A DNA stretch of 15,319 nucleotides, taken from positions 3,776 to 19,094 of the forward strand of contig DGYV01000067.1 of assembly GCA_002398485.1 (NCBI GenBank). The letters are read 5' to 3'. How positions within the stretch are numbered: position 1 is the stretch's first letter; every line of letters begins with the position of its first letter. Source of the stretch: Peptococcaceae bacterium UBA4997 (GTDB taxonomy: Bacteria > Bacillota > Dehalobacteriia > UBA4068 > UBA4997). Shown here one piece after another: positions 1-6,727 of the stretch. Position numbers and translations under genes: made by a program. Below the pieces are notes generated by a model. It saw only the letters and a program-made list of their open reading frames with translations. It had not been told where the DNA came from and did not search any database.

Positions 1-1188
1 GGTTTTGTAGGGGAAAGCGGCCCCGAAGAAATAGCAAGCGGAGTTACGTCTAAAATCATTGGCAAAAGCGGCTTGGAAAAGCAGTATGAAAATTATTTAC
101 AGGGCGGTACTTCTGCCAAGGCCGCCATGGTTTTGAACGAAAGCGGTGAAGAGCTTTTGGAAAGCCTAATGCTTATTCCCGCTCCCGAGCAAGACACCTC
201 CTGCAATGTTGTCTTAACTATAAACAGGGATTACCAGGAAATTGCCGAGCAGGCTTTTGCAGGAAAAAGCGGTGCAGTGGTTATAATGGATGTACAAAAC
301 GGGGATGTGCTGGCTATGGTGAGCGCTCCCGAATATGATCAAAATTTAGGGCAGGTAGGCGGTATTAGCGGTGATAGTTATATCAACAAGGCGCTTGTCT
401 ATTATCCGCCTGCTTCCGTATTTAAAATAATATTGGCAGCCGCGGCTTTGGATCTGCAAATAAAAACAGATGATGATTTTATGTGTAACGGTGGCTATGA
501 ACTTTCCAACGGGCACATAGTTTCCTGCTGGAAGGAGGAAGGGCACGGTAAGGAGGATATAGGCCTGGCTTTAGCCAATTCCTGCAACCCTTATTTTACC
601 GATTTGGGGCAAAAGTTGGGCGGCGAAACTATTATAGCCTATGCCAATAAATTTGGTTTGCGCGAACAAAAGTTGATTGGTTACAGTTTGCCTGCCTATT
701 ATAAAACCATAAATTTTAATCCTGGGGTTGTGGGCGATGTGGCTAATGCCTCTATTGGAGAAAAAGGGATACGCTTAAGCCCTTTAATGGTAGCACAAAT
801 GTTTTCTGTAGTGGCAAACGGTGGTATATCCGTAACGCCAAGGGTAGTTAAGGCTATAGTAGATCAAAACGGCAGTACCATAAAAAGCTTTGCTTCAGTT
901 AAAGGTAGCAGGGCAATCAATGATAAAACAGCGGCAGAGCTTAAAAGTATGCTTACCCTTGCGGTAACAGGCGGTACAGGCACAAATGCCGCCAATAATG
1001 TTGTAAGCACGGCAGGTAAAACAGGCACCTCGCAGGAACAAGGGGTGTGGTTTGCAGGTTTTGCGCCTGCGGAAGATCCGCGCTGGGCAGTAGCTGTTTA
1101 TGTGCAAAACGGCAATTCAGGCGGTAGGGATGGTGCTGTACCATTTAGGGAGATAGTAAGCAGGCTGGCAATTTTGGAAGGCATTTAA
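1..1188 (+). CDS. Class B penicillin-binding protein, transpeptidase domain (5' end outside window)
   Basis: D,D-transpeptidase that cross-links peptidoglycan outside the membrane. The reading frame is open from base 1, so the N-terminus (membrane anchor and most of the non-catalytic domain) is missing. The visible part starts at the GKSGLEKQYE segment that precedes the catalytic domain in FtsI/PBP2 proteins. All three active-site motifs are present in order: SVFK with the acylated serine at codon 415-417, SCN at 580-588 and KTG at 1018-1026. The usual YxPGSxFK context reads YYPPASVFK, a mild deviation. The protein ends about 55 residues after KTG, so there is no C-terminal PASTA domain as found in many SpoVD/PBP2X proteins. 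A strong terminator follows at once. I cannot tell whether it serves elongation, division or sporulation. A TTG at 73 is not the real start. Confidence 0.9.
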   Translation, partial: GFVGESGPEEIASGVTSKIIGKSGLEKQYENYLQGGTSAKAAMVLNESGEELLESLMLIPAPEQDTSCNVVLTINRDYQEIAEQAFAGKSGAVVIMDVQNGDVLAMVSAPEYDQNLGQVGGISGDSYINKALVYYPPASVFKIILAAAALDLQIKTDDDFMCNGGYELSNGHIVSCWKEEGHGKEDIGLALANSCNPYFTDLGQKLGGETIIAYANKFGLREQKLIGYSLPAYYKTINFNPGVVGDVANASIGEKGIRLSPLMVAQMFSVVANGGISVTPRVVKAIVDQNGSTIKSFASVKGSRAINDKTAAELKSMLTLAVTGGTGTNAANNVVSTAGKTGTSQEQGVWFAGFAPAEDPRWAVAVYVQNGNSGGRDGAVPFREIVSRLAILEGI

Positions 1189-1218
1189 AAACAGGGTAGT
1201 TTTCCCTGTTTTATTTTT
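1188..1218 (+). terminator. Intrinsic terminator of the penicillin-binding protein gene
   Basis: The arms AAAACAGGG (1188-1196) and CCCTGTTTT (1204-1212) form a 9-bp stem with a 7-nt loop, followed by a T-rich tail. The stem begins on the last base of the stop codon, so the transcript should end directly after the gene. Confidence 0.85.
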
Positions 1219-1548
1219 ATCTAAACTAAAGTTGCAATCAATTTAGGGGATAGTAATAACAAGGCTATACTTATTTATTAATATCTGTTGGAAATTGTCG
1301 TAAAATGTAGATAATTTTACTATTATATTGATAATGAACAAATATGGTCATTAATCATTATTTTTTAATATTTTTGAAGGATTTGTATGGAATATATTGA
1401 ATACAATATGGGTAATAAATAGGCATTGGTTAAGGGAAAGAATAAATTCTATTAACAAAAATGCCAAGTTTATTGTTATATTTATGGTTCAGAATCTTAA
1501 TTGATTAAAGAGGGGGGCATATATCAATTTTAGGAATAGAACTTGGGT

Positions 1549-1575
1549 ATTGTTGCTATTGCTGTTATTGCTGTT
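1549..1575 (+). repeat. Short 9-base tandem repeat, about three copies
   Basis: The units attgttgct, attgctgtt and attgctgtt run head to tail. In one frame they read as leucines (a short hydrophobic stretch ending in TAA at about 1590). In another they read as Tyr-Cys-Cys repeats. Neither frame has an ordinary start codon, so no CDS is called. Confidence 0.6.
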
Positions 1576-1727
1576 ATGTTTTGTTTTGTAAGTGCCTTAA
1601 AAAAACCGAAAATATATATTATAGTTATATAATAACAAAAACATTATAATATTTTTTGGTTTTAAGATAAATAAGATTTTGTAAGGTATTTGGCAAATAT
1701 AGCCTGAATAAAACTATAAGCATAATA

Positions 1728-1765
1728 AAAAGCTGCAACCCAGTTAAGGTTGCTATTTTTGCTTT
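1728..1765 (+). terminator. Orphan intrinsic terminator
   Basis: GCAACC (1735-1740) pairs with GGTTGC (1748-1753) across a 7-nt loop. An A-rich tract precedes it and TATTTTTGCTTTT follows. The PBP gene already ends at 1188-1218, so this stem would serve an unannotated short transcript upstream. Confidence 0.55.
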
Positions 1766-1956
1766 TATGGGATTCTATATTATTATTAAAATGGTTTTAA
1801 TATGGGCGATAGGTTCATGTTTTTTTCGGGATTGTTATTTTATTTAAGCTCATTATAGCAAGAAAAATTTTATAGCCAAACACTATATCTCCTTTTGCGC
1901 ATAAAATATAAAATGCGGCTGCTTTTTAGGCTAAGCGTAAAAGAGGAGGTATATGA

Positions 1957-2658
1957 ATGGCGGATTTATCTTTGCTTTTGGCTGTGCTTCCCTGTTTGAG
2001 CTTGCTTTTGGGCTATCTTAACAATAATGCTTTTCCTACACCTTTAAGTGAGGCTGAGGAAAAACGCTGTTTAGAGCTTTTTGCCAAAGGTGAAAAAGAG
2101 GCGCGTAACATGCTTATTGAACATAATTTACGGTTGGTGGCGCACATCAGTAAAAAGTTTGAGAATACAGGGCTGGATAAGGAGGATTTGATTTCCATAG
2201 GTACCATAGGCCTTATCAAGGCCATAAATACCTATTCGATAGGCAAAAACAGCAGGCTTGCCACCTATGCCGCGCGCTGTATTGAAAATGAAATTCTTAT
2301 GCATTTAAGGGCAACCAAGCATTCGCGCGGTGAATTATCCTTAAACGATCCTGTTGGAGTAGATAAAGAAGGCAATGAAATGACCCTCTTGGAGCTTTTG
2401 AACACGGGTGAGGATGAAATTTTACATAAAATCGAAACTAAAGATGAAGAGCGGGTGCTGTGGGATACTTTAAGCGTACTTTCGCCTAAAGAAAAGTATG
2501 TGATCATCTTACGGTTCGGTTTAGGCAATAATCCGGAAAAAACTCAAAGAGAAATAGCCAAACAGTTGGGTATTTCCCGTTCCTATGTTTCGCGGATTGA
2601 GAAAAAGGCTGTACATAAGCTTACTAAGGAATTAAAGAAAAACACCAAAAACGCTTAG
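1957..2658 (+). CDS. sigK: RNA polymerase sporulation sigma factor, pro-sigma-K
   Basis: Late mother-cell sigma factor controlling coat and maturation genes. The 233 residues follow Bacillus sigma-K closely: a hydrophobic pro-sequence (about residues 1-20), then the NNAFPTPL junction, region 2 with [16 protein letters not shown] and [15 protein letters not shown], the [16 protein letters not shown] -10-binding helix, and region 4 with [23 protein letters not shown]. The pro-sequence is known to hold the factor inactive until the membrane protease SpoIVFB removes it. SpoIVB, encoded at the other end of this window, triggers that step in Bacillus. The gene is intact, without the skin-type element seen in B. 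subtilis. GAGGAGG lies 7 bases before ATG 1957. The nearby ATG at 1952 is out of frame. It stands alone between long spacers, which fits its own developmental promoter. Confidence 0.96.
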   Translation: MADLSLLLAVLPCLSLLLGYLNNNAFPTPLSEAEEKRCLELFAKGEKEARNMLIEHNLRLVAHISKKFENTGLDKEDLISIGTIGLIKAINTYSIGKNSRLATYAARCIENEILMHLRATKHSRGELSLNDPVGVDKEGNEMTLLELLNTGEDEILHKIETKDEERVLWDTLSVLSPKEKYVIILRFGLGNNPEKTQREIAKQLGISRSYVSRIEKKAVHKLTKELKKNTKNA

Positions 2659-2697
2659 CTTATAAGCAATGCTATAAGCGGGTAAGGCTTTATAATA

Positions 2698-2724
2698 TTG
2701 ACTTAAATATGTAATTGTGATAAT
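2698..2724 (+). promoter_or_regulatory. Candidate vegetative promoter for yqeG
   Basis: TTGACT (2698-2703) is a 5/6 match to the -35 consensus. GATAAT (2719-2724) is preceded by TGT, giving an extended -10. The spacer is 15 bases, shorter than the ideal 17, which lowers confidence. Confidence 0.4.
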
Positions 2725-2750
2725 TTGGTATTGTTGAACGGAGGATTTTC

Positions 2751-3263
2751 ATGCTTAAATACCTAACTCCCAATGCCTATTATGAGAATTTAGCTATTAT
2801 AGATCCCGCACAGCTTGTTACCCTTGGTATAGAGGGCTTGATTTTTGATTTGGATAACACCATAACCACTTGGAATAACCTTGAGGTGGAAAAGGATACA
2901 CTTGAGTGGTTCACACGCCTGCATCAGGCAGGTATCAAGGCTTGTATACTTTCCAATAACAGTATGCCAAGAATAAAGCCTGTAGCGGATATGCTGGGTA
3001 TTTATTTTGTGGAAAAAGCCAAAAAACCTTTCTTATCAGGTTATAAGCGTGCTTTGGCTGTTATGGGCACAAATACCCAAAATACGATAATGATAGGGGA
3101 CCAGCTTTTTACGGATATTTGGGGAGCGAAGCGTTTGGGCATGAAAGGCATATTGGTAAAGCCTATCTCGCTGGAACGTGAGTTTATGGGTACACGTTTT
3201 AACCGCTTTTGGGAAAGGCGAATTATGAAAGCTGTTCATAAAAGGATTCCCAAAGAATTATAA
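2751..3263 (+). CDS. yqeG: YqeG family HAD IIIA-type phosphatase
   Basis: A 170-residue member of the YqeG branch of the haloacid dehalogenase superfamily, expected to be a cytosolic Mg-dependent phosphatase. Its physiological substrate is not settled. Visible motifs are the nucleophile loop FDLDNT with Asp33 and Asp35, motif II ILSNNS near residues 66-71, a lysine in the KAKKPF segment, and the Mg-binding motif GDQLFTDIWGA. The family's N-terminal LTPNAYYENL-like segment and C-terminal basic tail are both present, so it looks complete. GGAGG lies just upstream of ATG 2751. In Bacillus yqeG sits before the GTPase gene yqeH and aroE. Here it is monocistronic, with a promoter-like element before it and a terminator after it, and the next gene is again a shikimate-pathway homologue. 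Confidence 0.92.
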   Translation: MLKYLTPNAYYENLAIIDPAQLVTLGIEGLIFDLDNTITTWNNLEVEKDTLEWFTRLHQAGIKACILSNNSMPRIKPVADMLGIYFVEKAKKPFLSGYKRALAVMGTNTQNTIMIGDQLFTDIWGAKRLGMKGILVKPISLEREFMGTRFNRFWERRIMKAVHKRIPKEL

Positions 3264-3290
3264 AGCGGCACCGCCGCTTTTTTATTTTTT
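3263..3290 (+). terminator. Intrinsic terminator of yqeG
   Basis: AAGCGGC (3263-3269) pairs with GCCGCTT (3273-3279) across a 3-nt loop and is followed by a run of T. It overlaps the end of the stop codon. Confidence 0.88.
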
Positions 3291-3299
3291 ACATTTTAT

Positions 3300-3310
3300 T
3301 ATAATATAAT
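3300..3310 (+). promoter_or_regulatory. Candidate -10 boxes for an aroK leader transcript
   Basis: Two overlapping perfect TATAAT hexamers lie at 3300-3305 and 3305-3310. No good -35 is visible; the expected position is inside the T-run of the preceding terminator. A start about 7 bases downstream would place the hairpin cluster at 3321-3360 at the very 5' end of the RNA. Confidence 0.35.
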
Positions 3311-3320
3311 TGCTTCAAAC

Positions 3321-3360
3321 CCCAGCACAAGCTACTTACGTTTTTCTGGGTAGCTTTTTT
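3321..3360 (+). terminator. Terminator or attenuator in the aroK leader, with competing pairings
   Basis: AAGCTAC (3329-3335) pairs with GTAGCTT (3350-3356) and is followed by six T, the shape of an intrinsic terminator. CCCAG (3321-3325) can instead pair with CTGGG (3346-3350), which interleaves with the first stem and shares G3350. A third arm, AAAGCTACC at 3420-3428, can also pair with GGTAGCTTT (3349-3357). It may simply be a second terminator for yqeG, or it may attenuate aroK. Confidence 0.55.
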
Positions 3361-3494
3361 GATGGCAAAAATTAAGGTTTTTAATATTTGTTTGCTTTAT
3401 ATGAGCTGTTCTTTTTTATAAAGCTACCAATATATTTATTATAAAAGCAGTAAACATATTTTAACTATTTTTATAAAATAAAGCAGGTGTAATA

Positions 3495-4007
3495 ATGAAA
3501 AATATAGTTTTAACGGGCATGATGGGTGTAGGTAAAAGCGCTGTTGGCCGCATGCTGTCTCGTGAACTGGATATGAAATTTGTAGATACGGATGCCCAAA
3601 TCGAGGCTTTGCTTGGTATGCCCATAAGGGATATTTGCAAAAAACACGGTACTATTCGTTTACGTTCCGAGGAGGAGCTGGCAGTTTCTAAATTAAAAGA
3701 TATTCAAAATTTAGTTATAGCAACAGGCGAAGGTACGATGATGAATGATAAAAACTATGCCATCCTTGCTCAAAACAGTGTAATAATTTTACTTAATGCC
3801 TCTGCCGAAACAGTTTATGCCAGGATTTGCCGTAAGAATAATCGCAGCCTTTTGCCCAAGGGTGCTGATTTGGAAACGGTACGCCAGCTGATAAATAATA
3901 ATTATGATACATATTCAAAACTTTCACATTATGAGGTAACGGTGGATAAGCAAGACCTGGATTCAGTGGTTTGTGAAATCATTGCCTATTATAAGAGCCA
4001 CTTATAA
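3495..4007 (+). CDS. aroK: Shikimate kinase family protein with altered substrate site
   Basis: Shikimate kinase phosphorylates shikimate with ATP to shikimate 3-phosphate on the route to chorismate. The 170-residue protein has the family length and fold signature: Walker A GMMGVGKS (8-15), Asp31 and Asp33 in the Mg/shikimate loop, Arg57, and the lid arginine in RSLL (Arg117). Against M. tuberculosis AroK, whose numbering nearly coincides, two usual features are changed. The GGG shikimate loop reads GEG (78-80), and the shikimate-binding Arg136 is Asn136. The GExxFR motif reads GTIRLR. It may be a divergent enzyme or a related small-molecule kinase, so the symbol is by family only. GCAGGTG precedes ATG 3495. 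It appears to form a single-gene unit behind a structured leader. Confidence 0.8.
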   Translation: MKNIVLTGMMGVGKSAVGRMLSRELDMKFVDTDAQIEALLGMPIRDICKKHGTIRLRSEEELAVSKLKDIQNLVIATGEGTMMNDKNYAILAQNSVIILLNASAETVYARICRKNNRSLLPKGADLETVRQLINNNYDTYSKLSHYEVTVDKQDLDSVVCEIIAYYKSHL

Positions 4008-4035
4008 GGCCTGCCTTTCCCAGTAGGCTTAATTA

Positions 4036-4044
4036 TGCTATAAT
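4036..4044 (+). promoter_or_regulatory. Extended -10 promoter of the rbgA operon
   Basis: TGCTATAAT is a perfect TATAAT (4039-4044) with the upstream TGn motif. The -35 region is poor, as is common for extended -10 promoters. It lies 31 bases before the rbgA start, giving a short leader. Confidence 0.5.
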
Positions 4045-4074
4045 CATTATATTAACTGAAAAGAGGTTGATATA

Positions 4075-4926
4075 ATGAGCCAAATTCAATGGTATCCTGG
4101 GCATATGACAAAAGCCAAACGCACTATCCAGGAAGCTGTGGCAGTTGTAGACTTGGTAATAGTGGTTTTGGATGCGCGCATCCCTTTTACCAGCTATAAT
4201 CCGGATTTTCGCCAAATCTTAGGTAAAAAGCCCCAGCTTATGGTGCTGAATAAGGCGGATATGGCAAACCCTGCGGAAACCAAAAAATGGCTTGCATATT
4301 ATAAAAGCAAGGGTTTTGGCGCCGTTGCCATGAATGCCCAGCAAAAGCAGGGTGTAAAAGAGCTTCTGAAAACTGCTGCCAATATGGCAGAGCCTGTGTT
4401 GGCGGCATTAGAGGCAAAAGGCAGGAACCGCCGTCCTGTAAGAGCTATGGTGGTAGGTTCCCCTAATACGGGCAAATCCACACTCATAAACGCTTTAATG
4501 CCTAAGGCTACAAGCAAAACGGGCAATAAACCGGGGGTGACCCGCGGCAAACAATGGGTAAGGGTAAACGATAAAATAGATCTTTTGGATACACCCGGTA
4601 TTTTGTGGCCCAAATTCGAAAATGCGAATATAGCTTTTGCGCTTGCCGTAACAGGTGCTATTAGTAATGAAGTATACAGCAGTTTGGAAGTTGTTTTGCA
4701 GTTGATAGGCAGGTTAAACAAGTTTAGCCCCAATCCATGGGAAACACGCTATAAAATAGATTGTGCCGAAAAAAGCGCGGAACAAATCATTCAGGCCATA
4801 GGGCTTGCCCGTGGTATGCTTGCCCAAGGTGGCACAGTTGTTGAAGAGGAAGTGGCGGCTGTAGTTTTGGCGGAGTTCAGAAACGGTAAATTGGGCCGCT
4901 TTACGCTTGATGAGGTGCCGAAATGA
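4075..4926 (+). CDS. rbgA: Ribosome biogenesis GTPase RbgA (YlqF)
   Basis: Circularly permuted GTPase needed for late assembly of the 50S ribosomal subunit in Bacillus. The permuted order is visible: G4 NKAD (59-62) comes first, then G1 GSPNTGKST (128-136), a G2 threonine region around KPGVTRG, and G3 DTPG (172-175). The N-terminal IQWYPGHMTKAKR segment is diagnostic for the RbgA/YlqF branch. The C-terminal helical domain (about 190-283) is complete. G1 usually reads GxPNVGKS; the Thr in place of Val is a minor variation. It has its own likely promoter, and its stop overlaps the rnhB start by four bases (ATGA), indicating translational coupling in an rbgA-rnhB-yraN operon, an arrangement familiar from other Firmicutes. 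Confidence 0.96.
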   Translation: MSQIQWYPGHMTKAKRTIQEAVAVVDLVIVVLDARIPFTSYNPDFRQILGKKPQLMVLNKADMANPAETKKWLAYYKSKGFGAVAMNAQQKQGVKELLKTAANMAEPVLAALEAKGRNRRPVRAMVVGSPNTGKSTLINALMPKATSKTGNKPGVTRGKQWVRVNDKIDLLDTPGILWPKFENANIAFALAVTGAISNEVYSSLEVVLQLIGRLNKFSPNPWETRYKIDCAEKSAEQIIQAIGLARGMLAQGGTVVEEEVAAVVLAEFRNGKLGRFTLDEVPK

Positions 4927-5570
4927 TAAAATTTCCGCATGATGAAGCAGAAATAAAACGTTTACAGGAATTATTCAAATATGAAAGCCCGCTTTGGGCT
5001 TCAGGCATACAATATATAGCAGGTATAGATGAGGTAGGCAGAGGTCCGATAGCAGGTCCTGTGGTGGCAGCCGCCGTTATTTTACCTGCTAATTTTATGC
5101 TTTGGGGTGTAAATGATTCCAAAAAATTGAGCGAAAACAAAAGGCTGGTTTTGGAACAAGCAATTAAAGAAAATGCCGTGGCTTGGGCCATAGGTGCTGT
5201 GGGTGCCAGGGATATTGAAAAATACAATATTTTGGAAGCAACTAAAATAGCTATGGCAAGAGCAGTGCATAAATTAGCCATGAACCCCGAACATTTACTT
5301 ATAGATGCTTTGAAACTGCCTGCATTGACAATACCTCAAACCGCAATAATCAAAGGAGATGCTCAAAGTGCATCTATTGCCGCAGCCAGTATTCTTGCTA
5401 AATGCCATAGGGACAGGATGATGAAGATTTATGATCTTAAATATCCCGGTTATGGTTTTGCTCAAAATTCAGGTTATCCCAGCCCTGCTCATAAGCGAGC
5501 GGTTTTTGCAAACGGAGCTTGTGTTATCCACCGCAGTACTTTTGTTTTGAAACCCATTAAGGGGGAATAA
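4923..5570 (+). CDS. rnhB: Ribonuclease HII
   Basis: Cleaves the RNA strand of RNA-DNA hybrids and excises ribonucleotides misincorporated in DNA. The 215-residue protein carries the four acidic active-site residues expected for type 2 RNase H: Asp36 and Glu37 in IDEVGRGPIAGPVV, Asp128 in LLIDAL, and Asp146 in KGDAQSASIAAASILAK. The C-terminal GYGFAQNSGYPSPAH segment is also family-typical. It lacks the longer N-terminal extension of B. subtilis RNase HII. The start overlaps the end of rbgA by four bases, and yraN follows after two bases, so the three proteins are almost certainly made from one transcript. Confidence 0.96.
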   Translation: MIKFPHDEAEIKRLQELFKYESPLWASGIQYIAGIDEVGRGPIAGPVVAAAVILPANFMLWGVNDSKKLSENKRLVLEQAIKENAVAWAIGAVGARDIEKYNILEATKIAMARAVHKLAMNPEHLLIDALKLPALTIPQTAIIKGDAQSASIAAASILAKCHRDRMMKIYDLKYPGYGFAQNSGYPSPAHKRAVFANGACVIHRSTFVLKPIKGE

Positions 5571-5572
5571 GA

Positions 5573-5938
5573 ATGAGCGGTCTTAAAAGTTATAACAGAG
5601 GGAAAATGGGGGAAGATATAGCTTGTAGGCATTTAAAAAGCACGGGTCATGAAATAATTGCCCGTAATTTCCGTGCCGAAGGCGGCGAAATAGATATAAT
5701 AAGCTTATGTGAAGATACTGTTTTTTTCAGCGAGGTGAAAACCAGAAAATCAGGCTCGATGATACCGATAGAGGAAAGCATAACGGCAGATAAACGTGTC
5801 CGTATAGAGCGCGCGGCTAAATTTTTTTTAGGTAAAAATTTTGATGATGACACAAATGTTAAATTTTTATTTATTTTTCTTGTTTTGGAAAATAATGGTG
5901 CTGTAAAAAAAATAGATATTTTATGTGATTTTTTATAA
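5573..5938 (+). CDS. yraN: YraN family (UPF0102) endonuclease-like protein
   Basis: Small protein of the YraN/UPF0102 family, which has the restriction-endonuclease-like fold but no firmly assigned role; it often sits beside rnhB. In its 121 residues the nuclease-type core is visible: RNFRAEGGEIDII (acidic residues of the first active-site strand) followed by FSEVKTRKSG, the E-x-K motif of the fold. The N-terminal GKMGEDIACRHLKSTGHEII helix is also typical. ATG 5573 is two bases after the rnhB stop, with its ribosome-binding site (GGGGGA) inside the end of rnhB. The last third is A/T-rich and less conserved. No terminator is evident before the downstream RNA gene. Confidence 0.9.
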   Translation: MSGLKSYNRGKMGEDIACRHLKSTGHEIIARNFRAEGGEIDIISLCEDTVFFSEVKTRKSGSMIPIEESITADKRVRIERAAKFFLGKNFDDDTNVKFLFIFLVLENNGAVKKIDILCDFL

Positions 5939-6055
5939 TTTGTCATTTTAGATGATTTAAGACTATTTTGATTGATTTAAGCTCATTTTTGTTATAGCTT
6001 GATTTGTAGGTATGTGTAGCCGAATAGGGTGATTTGGATAAGGTTCGGTGTGATT

Positions 6056-6085
6056 TTGCTATTTAAGTATTATTTATGATATAAT
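6056..6085 (+). promoter_or_regulatory. Promoter of the OLE RNA
   Basis: TTGCTA (6056-6061, 4/6 to TTGACA), an 18-base spacer, and a perfect TATAAT (6080-6085) preceded by TGA, giving an extended -10. Transcription should start near 6092, immediately before the first paired elements of the structured RNA. Confidence 0.7.
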
Positions 6086-6091
6086 ATCGTT

Positions 6092-6690
6092 GTTGGTATG
6101 TGACGCAGTATTCTAGTCGACATACTGTTCTTTGAGAACGGGCCTAAAAATCCGTTAAGGGCACATCGATGAAGTTCCTGGTGTTGGCTTTCGACGCCCA
6201 GTTGGGGGCTGATAGTGGGAGTTAAGGGGGATGGGGCGCGCCACAACGGCATGTGGAACTCGACCCTGCCTCCGTGGAGACCCAAGTTTGTGGGGAAGGA
6301 TCCTGGTCAGATCCATGAACTATGGCTTGGGATTAAACCTGCATTCGGTAATTGCTGGGTGCAGTGTAGCCTGCCTTGAGTGGTTGTGGTGGATATCACA
6401 AAAAGCTTCGCTCGCCTTGACCGAGGTAGCGGATGTCTATGATGAAACCGCTACTGCAAAAGAGGCTAAAAGTTCAGTATTGTTGTTGAGGAAAACTCCT
6501 AGACTGTTTCACCTAATAGGGATTAAAGTATGGTCTAAGTGGTAATCTGGTTCTGCTCGCGGCAACGCAGTAGGCTGATCCGTAAGTGGGAACTACCTGT
6601 AAGGCGACTTGCGGGTGTGATCAGCGGGAAATCCTGCCAGACCTAAGCCATAAAGTTTACCTATTGGGAGTTCACATATCAGCATTATTT
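6092..6690 (+). ncRNA. ole: OLE RNA (ornate large extremophilic RNA)
   Basis: Large structured non-coding RNA of about 600 nt that, in known hosts, joins OapA at the membrane and is linked to tolerance of alcohol, cold and magnesium stress. Composition shifts sharply from the AT-rich flanks to GC-richer sequence without coding character. Helices I can pair by eye: 6137-6141/6152-6156; 6241-6245/6252-6256; 6298-6302/6310-6314; 6339-6344/6359-6364; 6426-6432/6448-6454; 6574-6587/6607-6625 with a small bulge; and a long-range 11-bp helix, 6321-6331 with 6642-6652 (one G-U). A GCG-GCAA-CGC tetraloop hairpin lies near 6568. Size, an oapA-like gene directly downstream, and dxs, tlyA, argR and recN nearby match the B. 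halodurans OLE locus as I know it. The 3' end is approximate. There is no clear terminator, so read-through into oapA is likely. Confidence 0.88.
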
Positions 6691-6727
6691 TTTAAAAGGC
6701 TAAATTATAAATATTGGAGTGAAAGGT

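Larger units (their letters stand above)
1220..1956. other. Long AT-rich intergenic region with no recognisable protein gene
   Basis: About 740 bases separate the PBP terminator from sigK. I see no reading frame with credible coding character. It contains an SD-like G-run at 1511-1517, a 9-base tandem repeat (attgctgtt, with one variant copy) at 1549-1575, an AT-rich inverted repeat with arms 1602-1615 and 1649-1663, and an intrinsic terminator at 1728-1765 belonging to no annotated gene. The last 190 bases are the sigK upstream region. CATAAAAT at 1900-1907 is one base from the sigma-E -10 consensus CATACAAT, which would fit mother-cell expression of sigK, but I find no convincing -35 partner. 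Confidence 0.6.

Noticed and set aside
1387..1422. 11-residue micro-ORF with a GAAGGA sequence upstream
   Set aside because: It is too short and the region is too AT-rich to separate it from chance; there is no hydrophobic or regulatory pattern.
1870..1907. Sigma-E promoter for sigK
   Set aside because: The -10-like CATAAAAT is good but no -35 at the right spacing was found, so it is only noted, not annotated as a separate feature.
2652..2680. CGCTTA...TAAGCG hairpin just after sigK
   Set aside because: The stem is only 6 bp with a large loop and no T-run follows, so I do not call it a terminator.
4005..4030. AAGGCCTGC / GTAGGCTT stem after the aroK-like gene
   Set aside because: It needs a bulge and a wobble and is not followed by a T-run; it is weak as a terminator.
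4299..4733. 144-codon - strand reading frame opposite rbgA
   Set aside because: It is antisense to the conserved GTPase motifs of rbgA and is explained as a shadow.
6070..6285. 71-codon - strand reading frame over the OLE 5' region
   Set aside because: It overlaps the OLE promoter and paired elements, with no coding support.
6231..6545. 104-codon + strand reading frame inside the structured RNA
   Set aside because: It has no ribosome-binding site or family resemblance, and it lies wholly inside the OLE RNA, whose base-paired structure explains the sequence better.
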